This document shows positions 1-12,630 of a stretch of DNA of 64,000 nucleotides, piece by piece (position 1 is the stretch's first letter; every line of letters starts with the position of its first letter). The stretch is taken from contig CH001993.1 in the NCBI GenBank assembly GCA_000149265.1, positions 878,454 through 942,453 on the forward strand, read 5' to 3'. The position numbers and the translations under genes were made by a program. The notes beneath the pieces were generated by a model, which was given only the letters and a program-made list of their open reading frames with translations, searched no databases and had not been told where the DNA came from. The stretch comes from Ciona savignyi. Lineage: Eukaryota > Chordata > Ascidiacea > Phlebobranchia > Cionidae.

Positions 1-497
1 TGTGACGCCACAATGCATGAGGTTATTGTCGTTCACTTTGGTGTTATTATGGGACGTTTTAGTTGGATGATTAGCATTAAAGAAGGCGGTCATGTTGCAA
101 AAGTGGAGTTGTAATTTATTCTGATCGCGCACAAGACTAACTGCAAATATTTAGAGTTTAGTCAAACGACAATAGTCGCGTCAATTAAATCAAGGCCTAA
201 AACGCGACAGTTTTATTCTTTCCAATGACTTTGGTTAATCATTCCATTTCGATTGGACGATCACTCAGAGATGTGTTTGTTAAGCTTAGTTTTATATTAC
301 GTTTATAGTTTTTTAACTTTAAGCGTTGGTAATGTTTTATTACTATCATTACTTTATTGCTATTATTAATTCACATGTTTTATTATTCTATTTGAATAAG
401 AATGAGAATACGGAAGTTCATTGGAAATGATGCAAGGCTGTTATGAAGTCATTCTCACTCTCTACAACAAATATAACATAGTGTGAAAACATCTTAC
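1..497. other. Intron sequence of RALGAPA, no exon seen
   Basis: This AT-rich stretch lies beyond the donor of the exon ending at 498. I looked on the minus strand for the next conserved block of the protein and found none, so the next exon is probably outside the window. Confidence 0.5.
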
Positions 498-3400
498 TTG
501 GAAGACGGGGCCAGCCAACCTCCCGGCAACAGTTTCATATTTGTGGATCCCTGGGTCATCGAAGGTGGCTTCCTGCAGCATCACTCTGGTGATGTGGAGG
601 AGAACCCTCAACAACTGCTGCCACGTCACTTCAGAGAGGAACACGTTCATCACCATGTACCGGTACAAGTTCAACACTCGCTTGCACACATCAACCTATA
701 GACAACAAACGTGTTGCTGTTGATTTTTGTTAAAAAAAAACCATGTTTGTGCCAACATTTATCACAGTGATGCCAGATGAAAAAGAATAATTTTATGGCA
801 GCACATAAGTGAGTTGCTGGAGAGTATAAAGTTTAATTTGATGGAGACACTGTCTCTGTTACTTTCAAATGACATCTGCTAAGTGCATTTCTAATGACAC
901 AACCAAATAGCCAGTAGTTAGTTTAGATCCCACAAGTTCCAACTAACAGCTGACCTGTCTGATCTGGATAGGGGGAGCTAATGCAGTGTGTGGTAGATTA
1001 TTAACCCTTTAAAAAAATGAAAAATAATGGCCTGTGTCAAAGGAAGTGTCAAATATTTAATAATAAGCAACATGAGTAAATAGAATAGTAAGCAACATAC
1101 CATTAGTGTTGTATACATTAAGGTCAGCTTTTAAAAAACAAGATCTAAGCCCTGAGAGCAACTGCAAGCATTGCAATCACAGAGACTGTATCTTTTGTAT
1201 ACGTACAGACCGCAAAATAATTATTTGAAGGTGCCTCTCATATAACAGGTCAAATGATTTATGACCAAAACAAATCATAGATTATATGGAATGAGTTTTA
1301 CTTGAGCTTGGACGAGTTTCGGAGCGTTCCTCGGAGGCTCCACAAGGAAGATGTGAGCTGAGTTGGTGATGAAAAGTTGGAGGGTGGTTTGACCCCCGGC
1401 TCTCACCTGGGAATAGATTGGTTACAATCATTTCCAGGGGTGTAAAGTGTATCAGGTTAGGCATAAAATATGGTTGCTTTTTAATGGTGGTGGGTAACTG
1501 TCTAGACCACTTTATTTAAAATAGACTGAATTTAAAACCATTTAATATTTTTTTTTTAAGATCTTGTGATCCAGCCTCTAACATGGAGTCTTATTGGGTA
1601 AAACACAATTAATTCTTTTAGGTTATCATCAGGAAAATTGTCATAAGTTGTATAGCTTCATATGTGGTGCCATTTGCCATGATGAAATCAGTTAAACCAA
1701 TTAAATGCTACCTTTATATTAAAACGAAGCCAACGTAAAATTTACAAATTGTGCAAATAAAGTATTACTTGATTATTAACCTATGACTATGACAACCAGG
1801 GCAGCACTTCCAGTGATAAAGTCCATGCTGATAAAGTGCAACTTACGTTCGAGTTGAGTGCTCTGTCGATAACTGGGTTCAGTTGACCCCTCATGTAGGA
1901 AACGTTGCGAAGAGAATTTGTTGATTTCTGCCGAGTCAGCTTTTCCTTCTCATCATTTTCATCATCTGAGTTGATATCCTTCAACAAATTTCTTTAAGAT
2001 TCCAAACATTTTTCAAGTAAAAGTCAAAATCTACCAAAATTTTTGTTTTATATTGGAGTTTTGATATTCATGTTTTATCATGATACAGTTATACAGGAGG
2101 ACATTCATGTTTTATTGTGATTGAAAAAATACACTGGGCATTATCACACAGACAATCACCCGATTACTTCTCGCTCATTATGGTGGCAAATGTTAGGGTA
2201 CTTTATTAACTTTTTACCAAAATCTTACAAAATTGAATAAAAAGCTACGGCATCTAATGAGTGATGATCATACCTCTGTCTCTGGTTGTTCGTGGTCAGG
2301 AATTTCTTCCATGAAAACAGGAATATCGCCGTCCTGGTGGAAAATATTGGATGAACACGATGGAAGAAAGCACTGCTATGCTCACCTGTATCCATTCCTG
2401 GTACACCTTCACCACCCTTCTCATGGTCGGTACTTCAGTCAAGGGAAGCATGAATGTCTGTGAAAATACAGTCAATAGCACATCACTACCAATATACAGA
2501 AGCTGGTATTATTAAAGCCACAAAATTCAGCTTTTTAGTTTGTTAGTAAATAATGTATGATTAAATAACTCATTAGTAGGAAGATTTATTCCTTTATTAT
2601 TAAATAGATCTGATCAATTATGTGCTATCAACTTGTAGTATGAAATCAGGTGAAATAGACTGGTATATAACATGCAATAAAATACAATATATATATGTTG
2701 ATGTGGTTATAATTATATCCATATACTCTTTACATACTGATTAATGTAAATTGTATGTTAACATTACGTCAGAAATAATAACCTGACTGGGTTGCAGTCA
2801 TCAAAGTAATCACTTAATTCAACATAGTTGTAACATCATTAAATGGGTGCGAGTTACCTCAATACTCCCCAGTTACAAATAAACCGCCTACCATCCATAG
2901 GACAACCCTTTCTCCATGTGTAAATATATTCTGATCTCTGCCAATCCTTATCACCAACAAGGTAAACCCCATTCCTGTTTCAGCCCCGATAAATTTCCAA
3001 TGATGACAAATAAACTACCATTCCTAGAAAATAAATCCTCTTCTTCTACAAGTAAATCTCAATCCCAGCAAATAAAGCTCTATTACTCGCAAGATACCCC
3101 CATCCATGGCAAAGAAACCTCCATCCCACAATTACCTGACGAAACATCTCATGCACGATGTTGACGTTTTGTCGCGTTGAGTACAACACACTACGGACGA
3201 GTTCCTCTTCGGCCGATCCACTCGACTTGAGCTTGTCATCCAGGCTGGATACACTGGAGATGCTTGGCTCCTGTGAAAGTAAAGTTAGCAGGGTCAAAAA
3301 TCGGCATTAGTATTGCACGCCAGGCGAGTAAGAATTGACGCACGCAATGCGAGTAATATTTACTCTTGAAAATAAAAAAATAACTAAGGTTTATCGCTAC

Positions 3401-6400
3401 CGTTTTCTACTCTACTAGCTTATAGAGGAATAAAAAACAAGTTCGTATCATTGCGACCGTTTTTATTATACAAAATGGCACGTACGAATACTGAAGTCTA
3501 TGATACTTACAGCAGCCCCGCGCGAGTGAATTCTTAATCGCCCGAAATTTGATGGATTTTTGGCCCAGGAGTTGAGGGTGTGCAGGTTGTAATTATTTTA
3601 TAGTAGTCCACACAATACTACTTGAGATCATGGTTTGATTAAATTATTAATAAATAAAAGCTCTTAGAGATTTAAAACTAAATGGATACTGTACTGATTA
3701 AAAATCCGTTTTTTGTTAATATTAATTTTGCCATTCTTTTGGATTTGCAACTTAGTTTTTAAACTGTTGCACAGACCAACATTTATATTTCTGAAATTTT
3801 AACAATGTCACATGATCAATTTCCTAATTTAGAATTTGATTCCTACGATTTTAAATCCAAAGCATTTTCATATAAGATTGTTAGATCATTTCTTTAACTC
3901 TATTTCCATCGCTTTGATAATAATTAACCACTTGAGAAACAATATCGATATTAAATATTAATACGGGACAAGACCATGAAGCCACTTTATATTGTGATAC
4001 TGAATTGCAGTTGTGAAACTCCTTGTAAACATCACATGTTAATATCGCATACATTTAAAACATTTTTGTACTAAATTGGGTTTAGTTAAAATTGGAATTT
4101 GATGTGATAGCGCTCTGCATTTGATGTGATAGCGCTCTTGGTTTAACTAAAAATGGATTTGATGTGATAGCACTCTGCATTTGATGTGATAGCGCTCTTG
4201 GTTCAACTAAAAATGGATTTGATGTGATAGCGCTCTGCATTTAATGTGATAGCGCTCTGCATTTGATGTGATAGCACTCTTGGTTTAACTAAAAATGGAT
4301 TTGATGTGATAGCGCTCTGCATTTGATGTGATAGCGCTCTTGGTTTAACTAAAAATGGATTTGATGTGATAGCGCTCTGCATTTGATGTGATAGCGCTCT
4401 TGGTTTAACTAAAAATGAATTTGATGTGATAGCGCACTGCATTTAATGTGATAGCACTCTTGGTTTAACTAAAAATGGATTTGATGTGATAGCGCACTGC
4501 ATTTAATGTGATAGCACTCTTGGTTTAACTAAAAATGGATTTGATGTGATAGCGCTCTGCATTTGATGTGATAGCGCTCTTGGTTTAACTAAAAATGAAT
4601 TTGATAGCGCTCTGCGTGGATGGGACAATGCAGTCCAGTGCAGTCCCATCCACGAGGACAATACGAATAAAAATCGGTTACCTTCTCTGTCAGGGTACTG
4701 GTGTTGGAGTTGGGTTCGTTGCCGAGTGTTTGAACTGATGTGACGCTGAGGTGTTGGGGGGTGAGACCAGAGGGGGTGGTTGGTTTGGAGTCGTTGCCTT
4801 CCTTTCCTCCTTCCATGCTAGGAAGAGGGAGCGTTGTGTTTGGTTCATTCATTCACTATGTTGCCATGTTAGATTTCAGCGTTCGACTAGGTTATTTTAA
4901 AGCACAAACCCACTGCAATAGCTCCGGTAACCCAATTTTGACATTAATCTCCCAATTATCATTTATAAAGACAGTTGTTTTCCCCAGATATGGTTATTGG
5001 TTACTGATACTACATCATCCTGGGTGAAAGAATTTAGGTTTTATACTCTGATAATGATGAGCACTTGTTGGTACTTACCATGGTATTTTTTGCACTATTT
5101 ATCAGTAAAAGAACATTTTAACAAAATAAATACAATTGTTGAACAATCGTGTTAGATACCACTGTTAATTCAATGTCCAATATGTTAACTTGATTAATAT
5201 GAACATAAACATTCAAATACTACCACTGCAAATACAGCATGCTTTTAACACAAAGAACTAAGCTACAAATGATCACAATAAATTAAATTTTCAAAACAAA
5301 TTTTACCATTTAAAAGATTGCACAAATATATAAACAAAAATAGTTGGCCTAAATGAATAAACCTTAGTTTGATTTTTGATTGCTTGCAAAAAAGCTTAAA
5401 TAAAAAGTTGCATAACCCGATTTAACAGCAATCAGATGGCACTTTTCTAAAATATCAATGAATCTCTGGAGGTAATTTATACATTGGTGATATTGTTGAA
5501 AGGAACGGGTTTTGATGAGTTAACTACCTGACATTCAAGTTCAAATGTTGTTTAAGAACCTGAAGTTGCAAAGTTCGTACAGCAGATTCAACACTAAGGA
5601 AATAAGTTTGCAGAAAGCATTTGATCAAGCATGCAAATTTGGTTGAAATGAAATAAATTGAAACACTTAAGTAAAACTATTAAATTGTAATTAAATTTAA
5701 TAATAATAAAAGGAAAAGAATTAACCGCTTTTATTAATTAATTTAACCACTTGTTAATTAAAACTTACATTGGGTTGTCTGGGAATAAGCTTGTTTAGAT
5801 GATTTGTTGTATCCAGGCAATTATATGGACTAATAAAAACTGTTGGGAACTTTAACATTTAGTAAAATAAAAAGACAACAACCACAGAGAAAAACAAACA
5901 ATCCATTAAAATGAAACCTACTTTCTATACAGCAAACATGCTCTACAAATCAATACAAACAAAATTTAATCAATTTTGTTTCAACATTAAAGTATGAAGC
6001 TACAAACCAATGAGCAGCACAAGCAACAAAATTACGGACCAGTTGCACAACATCACCTACACAATGGGAGTAGCGCTCTTCTCAAATCTTCCGGTGAATG
6101 CGACGATCCACTTGATGATGCTGACTCTCGCTTGCAGCATGGAGCATCCGGAAGCAACTTCGATCCGAGGATCAATCGATCCCGAGTCGGATACGTTGAG
6201 GACGTAATTCACCGATTCTCGAGGCTCCGGGAGGCCTGAATGGTGGGTTTAAAAAATTAGAAATACCAAACTATGAGGACTGCTTGTGGCTGAACCCACG
6301 CAGGAAAATGATCTGCAAAGTCTGCATAGAATAGGTTTTCTGTCATTACAGACAATATTTAGAAACTTGCAGTTTAAAAAAACATTTTTTATATTTAGTT

Positions 6401-9400
6401 TATTTTGTATACACTTGGCACTACAAAATTTTTCGCATAGCACTACTACAGTATTTTTTACCACTGGGTTCAATATTTGGAACATCAGAAACTACCATAC
6501 CATAATCCCTCTTCCTAAACACAGGAGTAAAACTGCGTTCTTATGTGAAATTTTTTTAATTACCATTAATAATTCTGTTATTGTAGCATTAAATAAAGAT
6601 GGTGACATGCGGTCTTATGGAGTGAAGGTCGGTATACACCAATGGCTTTAATGTTATGTATGCAGAGCATTAGTCTTCTAACCTATATTATAAGTTAAAT
6701 TAAAGAAATTGTAGGTTGTTTAAACTTGTCTAATTCCAATATCATTAACGCTTCCTTTAATTGCTGGTGCATATTGGATAAAGTTAGACAGCCTAATCAA
6801 TAAGGTCTACATTTCATCTGGAGTTGAGATGTTTTGGAACATGACTGTATGTTATTTTCATTGGCAGCCCTTGTAGAAATTGGAAAGCTTTTAAACCAAG
6901 TAATCACAAAAACCAATTTTAAGACTTGGCTTTATATGCTGTAAGCTTATCTCGCTTCATTTCAATTCCAAAGTGAAATAGTTTTCACACAACAGACTGA
7001 AGAACAATAGTGAAATCTCAACCAAAAACTTCATAATTTAATTACTAAGCAAACATGAGAATACAGAACTTCCATTACCAATGGTGATAACTGATAATAT
7101 TTGATTGAGTAATATCAATAGCAAGTTTTAAACATATTGCTTGTAGAGATTTTTACACATAAAAGTGATATTGAAAATTCACATAAGAAAATTATATCCG
7201 ATTGATAATAATATTAAATGTGAGTGATAATAAAATGGGGTTTGTGGTTGTATTTTTAATATTTAAACTGACAGTTGTTTTGACTTCAAATTTTATACTT
7301 ACACCATTTTCGTGCATATGAATAAAAATGATAACTTTGTGAGAATATTGCATAAATTTGTAATAATGTCCAAGCAAACAACATAAAATCAATATAGAAA
7401 ATTCCATTCGATTGAAGATAAAATAATAAATCATGGCAAAACGTCTTACTATGATGTCATGTATTTGCTTAGGATTTAGGATATTCATGTTTTATTCCAT
7501 AAACGGGACAAGAACTGGCTTTATTACACACCAATTATGACATTACCTAGTCCCTACTGTCGGATTACCAGAGCTATTGCATTGTGTAGTATATAATTGA
7601 GATGTGTTTTCAGTTTTAGTTTAAAAGTTTTTACCCTTGTCCAAGCACATAACAGAGTAAACAGACTAACCAGTTTCAATCCCACAACCTTTCAGCTGAA
7701 AGAGGATGCACTAACCTACCAAACTTTTCGATGGATTTGTGCTTAATTGCCCTGACAAAATTACAAGTTACAAACAAAAATGGTAAATCCAGACCATTTT
7801 GTCCCACCATACTACTGTAGCTGATTTCAGTACAAGGTGATGGAATCCTTTGAAGATGGCAACAGAAAGACATAGTCCGTACCTAAACTGGCTGATCCCA
7901 AATGAAAAATACAAACTTACATAACGTGGTGTTGTATATGCTGGTGTTGAAATTGAAATCGGTAAACGCATGGGGCAAATAATACTCCTTGAAGAGATCC
8001 CATAGAAAACTAAAGCATTCCGTTTCCATTCGATCATTTTTCCATCTTAAAGCTTCCGACTAAAAATTATCAACCATATCAATTTGTTTAATTACAAATA
8101 GATGGCTATAAAAGCCTAAAGCTTGAGTCTGTACTCTGTAGCTATTACTTTATGCTTATTATACAAGAGGTAAGGGGAACACCACAAAAAATGGGACTCA
8201 TAAGCACTGCTTTAAGACAATCAAGTTTTTTTTTAAATACAGTTACAATAAAAACACATTAACATTACAAATACAGTAAATTAAATGAAAAAATTATTAA
8301 AACTTTTTCCATTTTTTAATTAAAACACATTTGGTTCATAATTTATGACACTAAACTTTTCTTTGTTGTACTTTGGTAAAACTTTTGTGAGATTAACACC
8401 TTGGCAACCCTTATAGTTAAACTGCAACCCTATAAAGCTGCTTAATAATTATCATGCAAGGGGTGAGATGGAGGTCACTTGTGTTTAACCACAAGGCGGA
8501 AAATTAAAAAACTAGGAATCGCCACAACCAGGTGACTGGAACAATTCCAGTGTGTATATGTTACAGGGAAACTTATTCAAACCAATCTATTCCGCTTGGA
8601 TCAATCAATGTCCACTAATTGCTACCAAATAAACTTAACCGCTGAGTATGGTTAACCGATTTAGAATATTGGGTCTACATAGTTTTACAAATTGCAGAGT
8701 ATTTCCCAGGGCTGGGCATCAGTTAATGGTTAACTGTTTAACAGATTTGTCACTAGTTAAAACAATTAAGGTTAAAGTTAACAGATTTGTGAGGATACCA
8801 AACAAAAAAACAGTCACCTACAGTCCTACATCGAAAACTTTTTACCAAGATTGTTCAACTCTGCTATTGTATTATAATATCTAACGCTCTTGAATACAAA
8901 TCAATGTTTAATTGAAGTGATTTCAGTGGGGACTATAATTTTTAACTGACAAAGCAATTGCCAAGATATGGATAACCATCACAATTTTTTCTGATCAGTT
9001 AACCATTTTTATAAACGGGGTACATAAACACAGCTCCAAATTTACAGTTTGATTTTATAAAAACTAAAAAAGCATAGTCATAAATATATGTTACAAATAA
9101 AGTCTAGTGGTTAAGTGTGTCGCCTTTCATCCGAAGGGTTGCAGATTCGAAACTGGTTGCTTGCGAGTCAGTTGTGTCCTTGAGGAAGGCACTTTAACAG
9201 TCATTGCCTAAACCCAGAAAATTAATAGGATCTACCAAATGGAAGGAACATGTGAATCATATACAACACAGTGCAATAGCTACGGTAACCCGACGGTGGG
9301 CGCGATGTGATCTGAGGATTGCCCATGTGTTAGCCCCCTTGGTTTTCCCATTCCCGTGAATAAACATAATTATTCTATCCTAAATCTTTTTTAATGTGGA

Positions 9401-11688
9401 ATTGTTGAAATTACATAAAAAATTATCTCACCTTTAAGACCATGAACTCCAACAGAGAATCAAGAAAATATTTTGTCAGGTCAAGAGGAACTTTCTCACC
9501 AGAAGGGGGCGGTACAAGGCACATGATTTCAACTTGGTGAACTCCATCTGCAAAAAAATGCAAATCAAACTTTGTCACGTAAGCCCTGGTTGAACAATGG
9601 TGGCATAGCCATCTCTTTTAGTTTTTCCATGTGTACAAAATTTAAATATTAAATTGTTATATCAATAAGCTGTTTTAAAAAAGGAGCTAGCCGCTTTTTG
9701 GCAATGATCTATAAGCCATACTTACATTCTTCATTGACAGGCATGTTCAGGAGGTATTCAAGACTATACTGCTTGCCATCAGCAGAAGTTGGCAGTGGAA
9801 AACCTGGCACCAGGCATGAATAGAGAAGAAGGGTCTTTGATAGCGAGTTCCCGCGTAAAGCTCGCAACCAAAGCAGGAAGAAGTGAATGCCCTCTCGCCT
9901 TACCTGCGTAATTTCCCACATTATACTCATTATACTGCCGTCAAACATAACAATGGCAAGCTAAGGAGTGCTGCCTTATTGATTTATATGCAGAAATAAA
10001 CTATTTTGGAATAAGCATAGCTACGGTACCGAATAAACTAGTTGGAAAAGTTTCACAAGATACATTTTATGCCATAAAGTATTCCCCTTTACCTATTCTC
10101 CACAGAAATAAAAGTCAAAAGCACTTAACATTTGAAGAAATAACACTGGGTATATTTGTGTAGCAAATATTATCTGAATACACCTTAAAAACCTTATGAC
10201 GTTTAGAGACTTTATGCCTCAATGTCAATGTCTGTTTCTTTTAAATTGAAAACAACTCTTTATAAACAATGCTGGAAAAATAGAATCCACATAGCAATTT
10301 CAGTCCATCGTCTTATTCAAAATGACATAAACAACAAAGAAATACTTGTTCACCTATCAAGGTCTACTTACTTTTAAAGAATTTTGTGAATGAAGTAATC
10401 TTTTTATAACAGTGTCTGCAACAAAAAAGAATTAGTACAGTAGATACAAATAATAGTAAACATCACTTACCTATGCTGTGGTATTGCCATCTCTGGTGAA
10501 CCAATTCGGGCAGGTTGATTAATATTTGCTGTAATATATTCATAACATAAGGCATCTTGAAAGTTTTACATATAGTAGGAACATAGCAGATGCAATAACT
10601 TACCTCAAATATTGCAAGTATCGCATCTAATTCTTCTCTTTGAGCACGATGAGCTGTAAAATAAATACCAATTTTAAAATACACTCTATAGACAATGTTA
10701 CCGGGTAGCTTACCGTACTTATGAAAATTTAGTCACTAGTTTTTGCAAATGTGGGCATAAGCTATTCTGACGATTACCAACATGTGTTTTCTTCCACACG
10801 GATAAACACGAGTATCATATCCGGTAGCATTAAAAATTGATGAAAAGTTGTGATGTTTGTTGATGTTTCATTGTTCCATCAAATACCAATGGGTTTAAGC
10901 AATGGGCTGTAAATGCTTTGCTCAGAAAAATAACTGATGCAAATCCCATCTATCAGGGACTTTGATCAAAGGAACACCTAGTAAGGCGTATAACATAAAA
11001 CTAGTAACACATATTGTACTGAGTACTTACATCCTTTCAAGCGAAGATTTGTTTCAGCAAGTAGGAAATTCTCGAAAAACACAAAGTAGATATGAGAGTA
11101 ATGAAGTTGGAATAATGATTGGATCTCAAAAATTGTGCTGTTTTCTGAAATATACATAGAACAATTAGCCCAAGTGCTGGGACAAACAAAATGCCCAATC
11201 AAAGAATTAATATTGAAACTTGGAAAAAGTTTTATAGAGTTTGGTATTATTTATTAAGTAATAAGATTAAAACTAGTATAAAATTACATTTAATTAAAAT
11301 ACTACAACAAAAATATGACATTTCTAAAATTTAATAGCCTCTACTGGTACCGGTACTTAAAGCTTTAAAGTCATAGGACTGCCTAGTGTTTGTGTCTTAT
11401 CGTCCAATTTCCAATATACTGGCATGTGCAGGTATTATGGTGTCATAAGCTAAGTAATGCATCTCATACTAACAATATTTTGGTTTAGTTATTTTTTTAT
11501 ACAAAATAGAAATCAACTCAGTCCACACTATTATATACTGCAACTTGCAATATGCCGGTACCCAACCCACCAATTATGTTTTTGAGGTGTTTTAATCTCG
11601 TAACCACATCTTTCTTGGGGTCAAGCAGTTTTTGGATTGATTTCTTGACCGCCCCCTCTCCTTGTGGCTGTCTGTGGATTTTAAACAT
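498..11688 (-). CDS. RALGAPA1: Ral GTPase-activating protein catalytic alpha subunit, N-terminal part (partial, 16 exons)
   Basis: RALGAPA pairs with RALGAPB to switch off RalA/RalB GTPases. Coding exons in gene order: 11571-11688, 11031-11144, 10604-10653, 10471-10528, 10372-10415, 9726-9903, 9432-9547, 7921-8059, 6061-6235, 4682-4817, 3136-3270, 2386-2457, 2274-2333, 1847-1978, 1302-1406, 498-695. They join in frame with GT/AG sites into 610 codons. The start ATG at 11688 opens a stretch with [14 protein letters not shown] and TRLKHLK, as at the vertebrate N terminus. Other matches to the remembered vertebrate protein are [59 protein letters not shown] and [10 protein letters not shown]. 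This is the helical N-terminal region; the RapGAP domain must lie beyond the left edge. Vertebrates have two paralogues and a tunicate probably one, so the symbol stands for the A-type subunit. The least certain junctions are the donor near 6061 and the acceptor at 4817. Confidence 0.93.
4095..4620. repeat. 60-bp minisatellite in a RALGAPA intron
   Basis: About eight to nine tandem copies of a 60-bp unit. Each unit has a 22-bp half (TTTGATGTGATAGCGCTCTG core) followed by a 38-bp half that starts with the same 18 bases and ends in a TTGGTTTAACTAAAAATGGA tail, so it is a repeat within a repeat. It sits in the intron between exons 3136-3270 and 4682-4817, ending about 60 bp from the donor at 4682. 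A long open frame across it is a by-product of the period being a multiple of three. Confidence 0.95.
4818..6060. other. RALGAPA intron, nothing recognised
   Basis: AT-rich intron between exons 6061-6235 and 4682-4817. I see no conserved coding block, tRNA-like box or clear repeat on either strand. Confidence 0.4.
7475..7735 (-). repeat. Diverged tRNA-headed SINE, intronic
   Basis: Read on the minus strand this resembles the common SINE of the window, with a degenerate head near 7690-7730, the GGTAATCCGACAG-like body and a tail toward 7490. It is much more diverged than the copies at 13857, 47998 or 59618, so it is an old insertion. It lies in the RALGAPA intron between exons 7921-8059 and 6061-6235. 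Confidence 0.55.
9104..9389 (+). repeat. tRNA-headed SINE, nearly full length, intronic
   Basis: Plus-strand copy with a tRNA-like head (TAGTGGTTAAGTGTGTCGCC, then a B-box-like GATTCGAAACTGG), a middle body (GCAATAGCTACGGTAACCCG) and a 3' end with CCTTGGTTTTCCCATTCCCG, finishing in TTCTATCCTA. It ends about 40 bp from the donor of the RALGAPA exon 9432-9547. Confidence 0.85.
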
Positions 11689-11918
11689 TTTCTTCGTATC
11701 AACTTCCCAAGAAGATCTTTTCCATTATTTTTCCCAGAGGACCAAGTATGATATTTCCAAAGTTCCAAGAGTTTCACTTCACAGACTGTGTTCTCACCAC
11801 TTTAAGTACAGCAATTTGTTGGATTGTAAATACTCCAATTAGATGGGTTTAGCATGAGAAAGTTAAGTAAAATTTCAAAATCTTAAGTTGTCGTTTAATC
11901 TGGTTATGGTTGAAGGTG

Positions 11919-12630
11919 AATAAATACACATGCGACTAGAGACAGAACGGTAGTCTGTTTTTTCTCTGCTGGATGGCGCTATTTATCAGCTGTACTAAAG
12001 CGGGGAGGAGGGAAACTACTCACTAAAATTACGAACACTAATTTTAACCCATTCCTAAACACTAAACTCAACCGCAAGACTAACACTAACTCTAGCCCCA
12101 TGTTTATTACACCATTTACGCATTTTAAGTAAATAGTGTTTGACAATCAAAAAACTGCAAAGAGATCGATTACTTTAGCCAATGCTTGGACAAATTCCAA
12201 AAATGCTCAGACAAGCTGAATGCGGGGTTATGATGATTTTGTTTATAACTAAGAAATAAAAGAGTTAAAAAAACGGAAAAAAATTTCCCTGTAGGAGAAT
12301 CGAACCACAGTCTCCCGCATGACAGGCGGCGACGCTTACCACTACACTAACGAGGAATACGATTAGTAAGTGCGAAAACTAGTATAAGACCACTCAGTCG
12401 CGGGTGCCTCTAAATACTACAGGACCGCTTAGATCACTTAGATTGCTATAGAAAGTAATTCTAACCCTGTCCCAAACACTAATCTCAACCCCAGAACTAA
12501 CTTTAACCCCAACCCTAACATTAATATCGAAAATAGTTACTCCCCAGATAATTCCAAAAAAATAAATAGCGCCACCCAGCAGAGAAAAATCAGACTACCG
12601 TTCCGTACCTAGTCGCATCTAATAAATACA
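11919..12630. mobile_element. Foldback / Mutator-like element with about 56-bp inverted ends and 10-bp target duplication
   Basis: The ends are long inverted repeats. The left end starts CATGCGACTAG near 11929 and runs through CGGTAGTCTG and TCTCTGCTGG to GGCGCTATTTAT. The right end (12563-12620) is its reverse complement with a few mismatches. Both ends are flanked by the direct repeat AATAAATACA (11919-11928 and 12621-12630), fitting a 10-bp target-site duplication. Long terminal inverted repeats plus a 9-10 bp duplication are typical of Mutator-like or foldback elements. No transposase frame is present, so this would be a non-autonomous copy of about 692 bp. Inside are a tRNA-Asp sequence and two diverged direct copies of a CTAAC-rich block. 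Confidence 0.85.
12286..12356 (-). tRNA. tRNA-Asp (GTC) gene or recent pseudogene inside the foldback element
   Basis: On the minus strand the 71-nt sequence starts TCCTCGTTAGTGTAGTGGTA, with a good A box, an anticodon arm CCGC-CTGTCAT-GCGG that gives anticodon GTC, and a B box GGTTCGATTCT. The acceptor stem pairs TCCTCGT with ACAGGGA, with one mismatch and one wobble. Parts of the T arm also deviate from the usual metazoan tRNA-Asp. It could be functional or decayed. It lies wholly within the mobile element at 11929-12620. Confidence 0.7.

Noticed and set aside
4203..4442. A 79-codon open frame on the minus strand with repeated residues
   Set aside because: It is the translation of the 60-bp minisatellite, whose period keeps any frame open; it lies inside a RALGAPA intron.
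6010..6207. Plus-strand 65-codon open frame
   Set aside because: It is the reverse of RALGAPA exon 6061-6235, which continues the conserved protein on the minus strand in phase.
9104..9200. Separate tRNA genes at the heads of the SINE copies
   Set aside because: The heads lack a complete paired cloverleaf and are followed by the constant SINE body, so they are SINE promoters, not tRNA genes.
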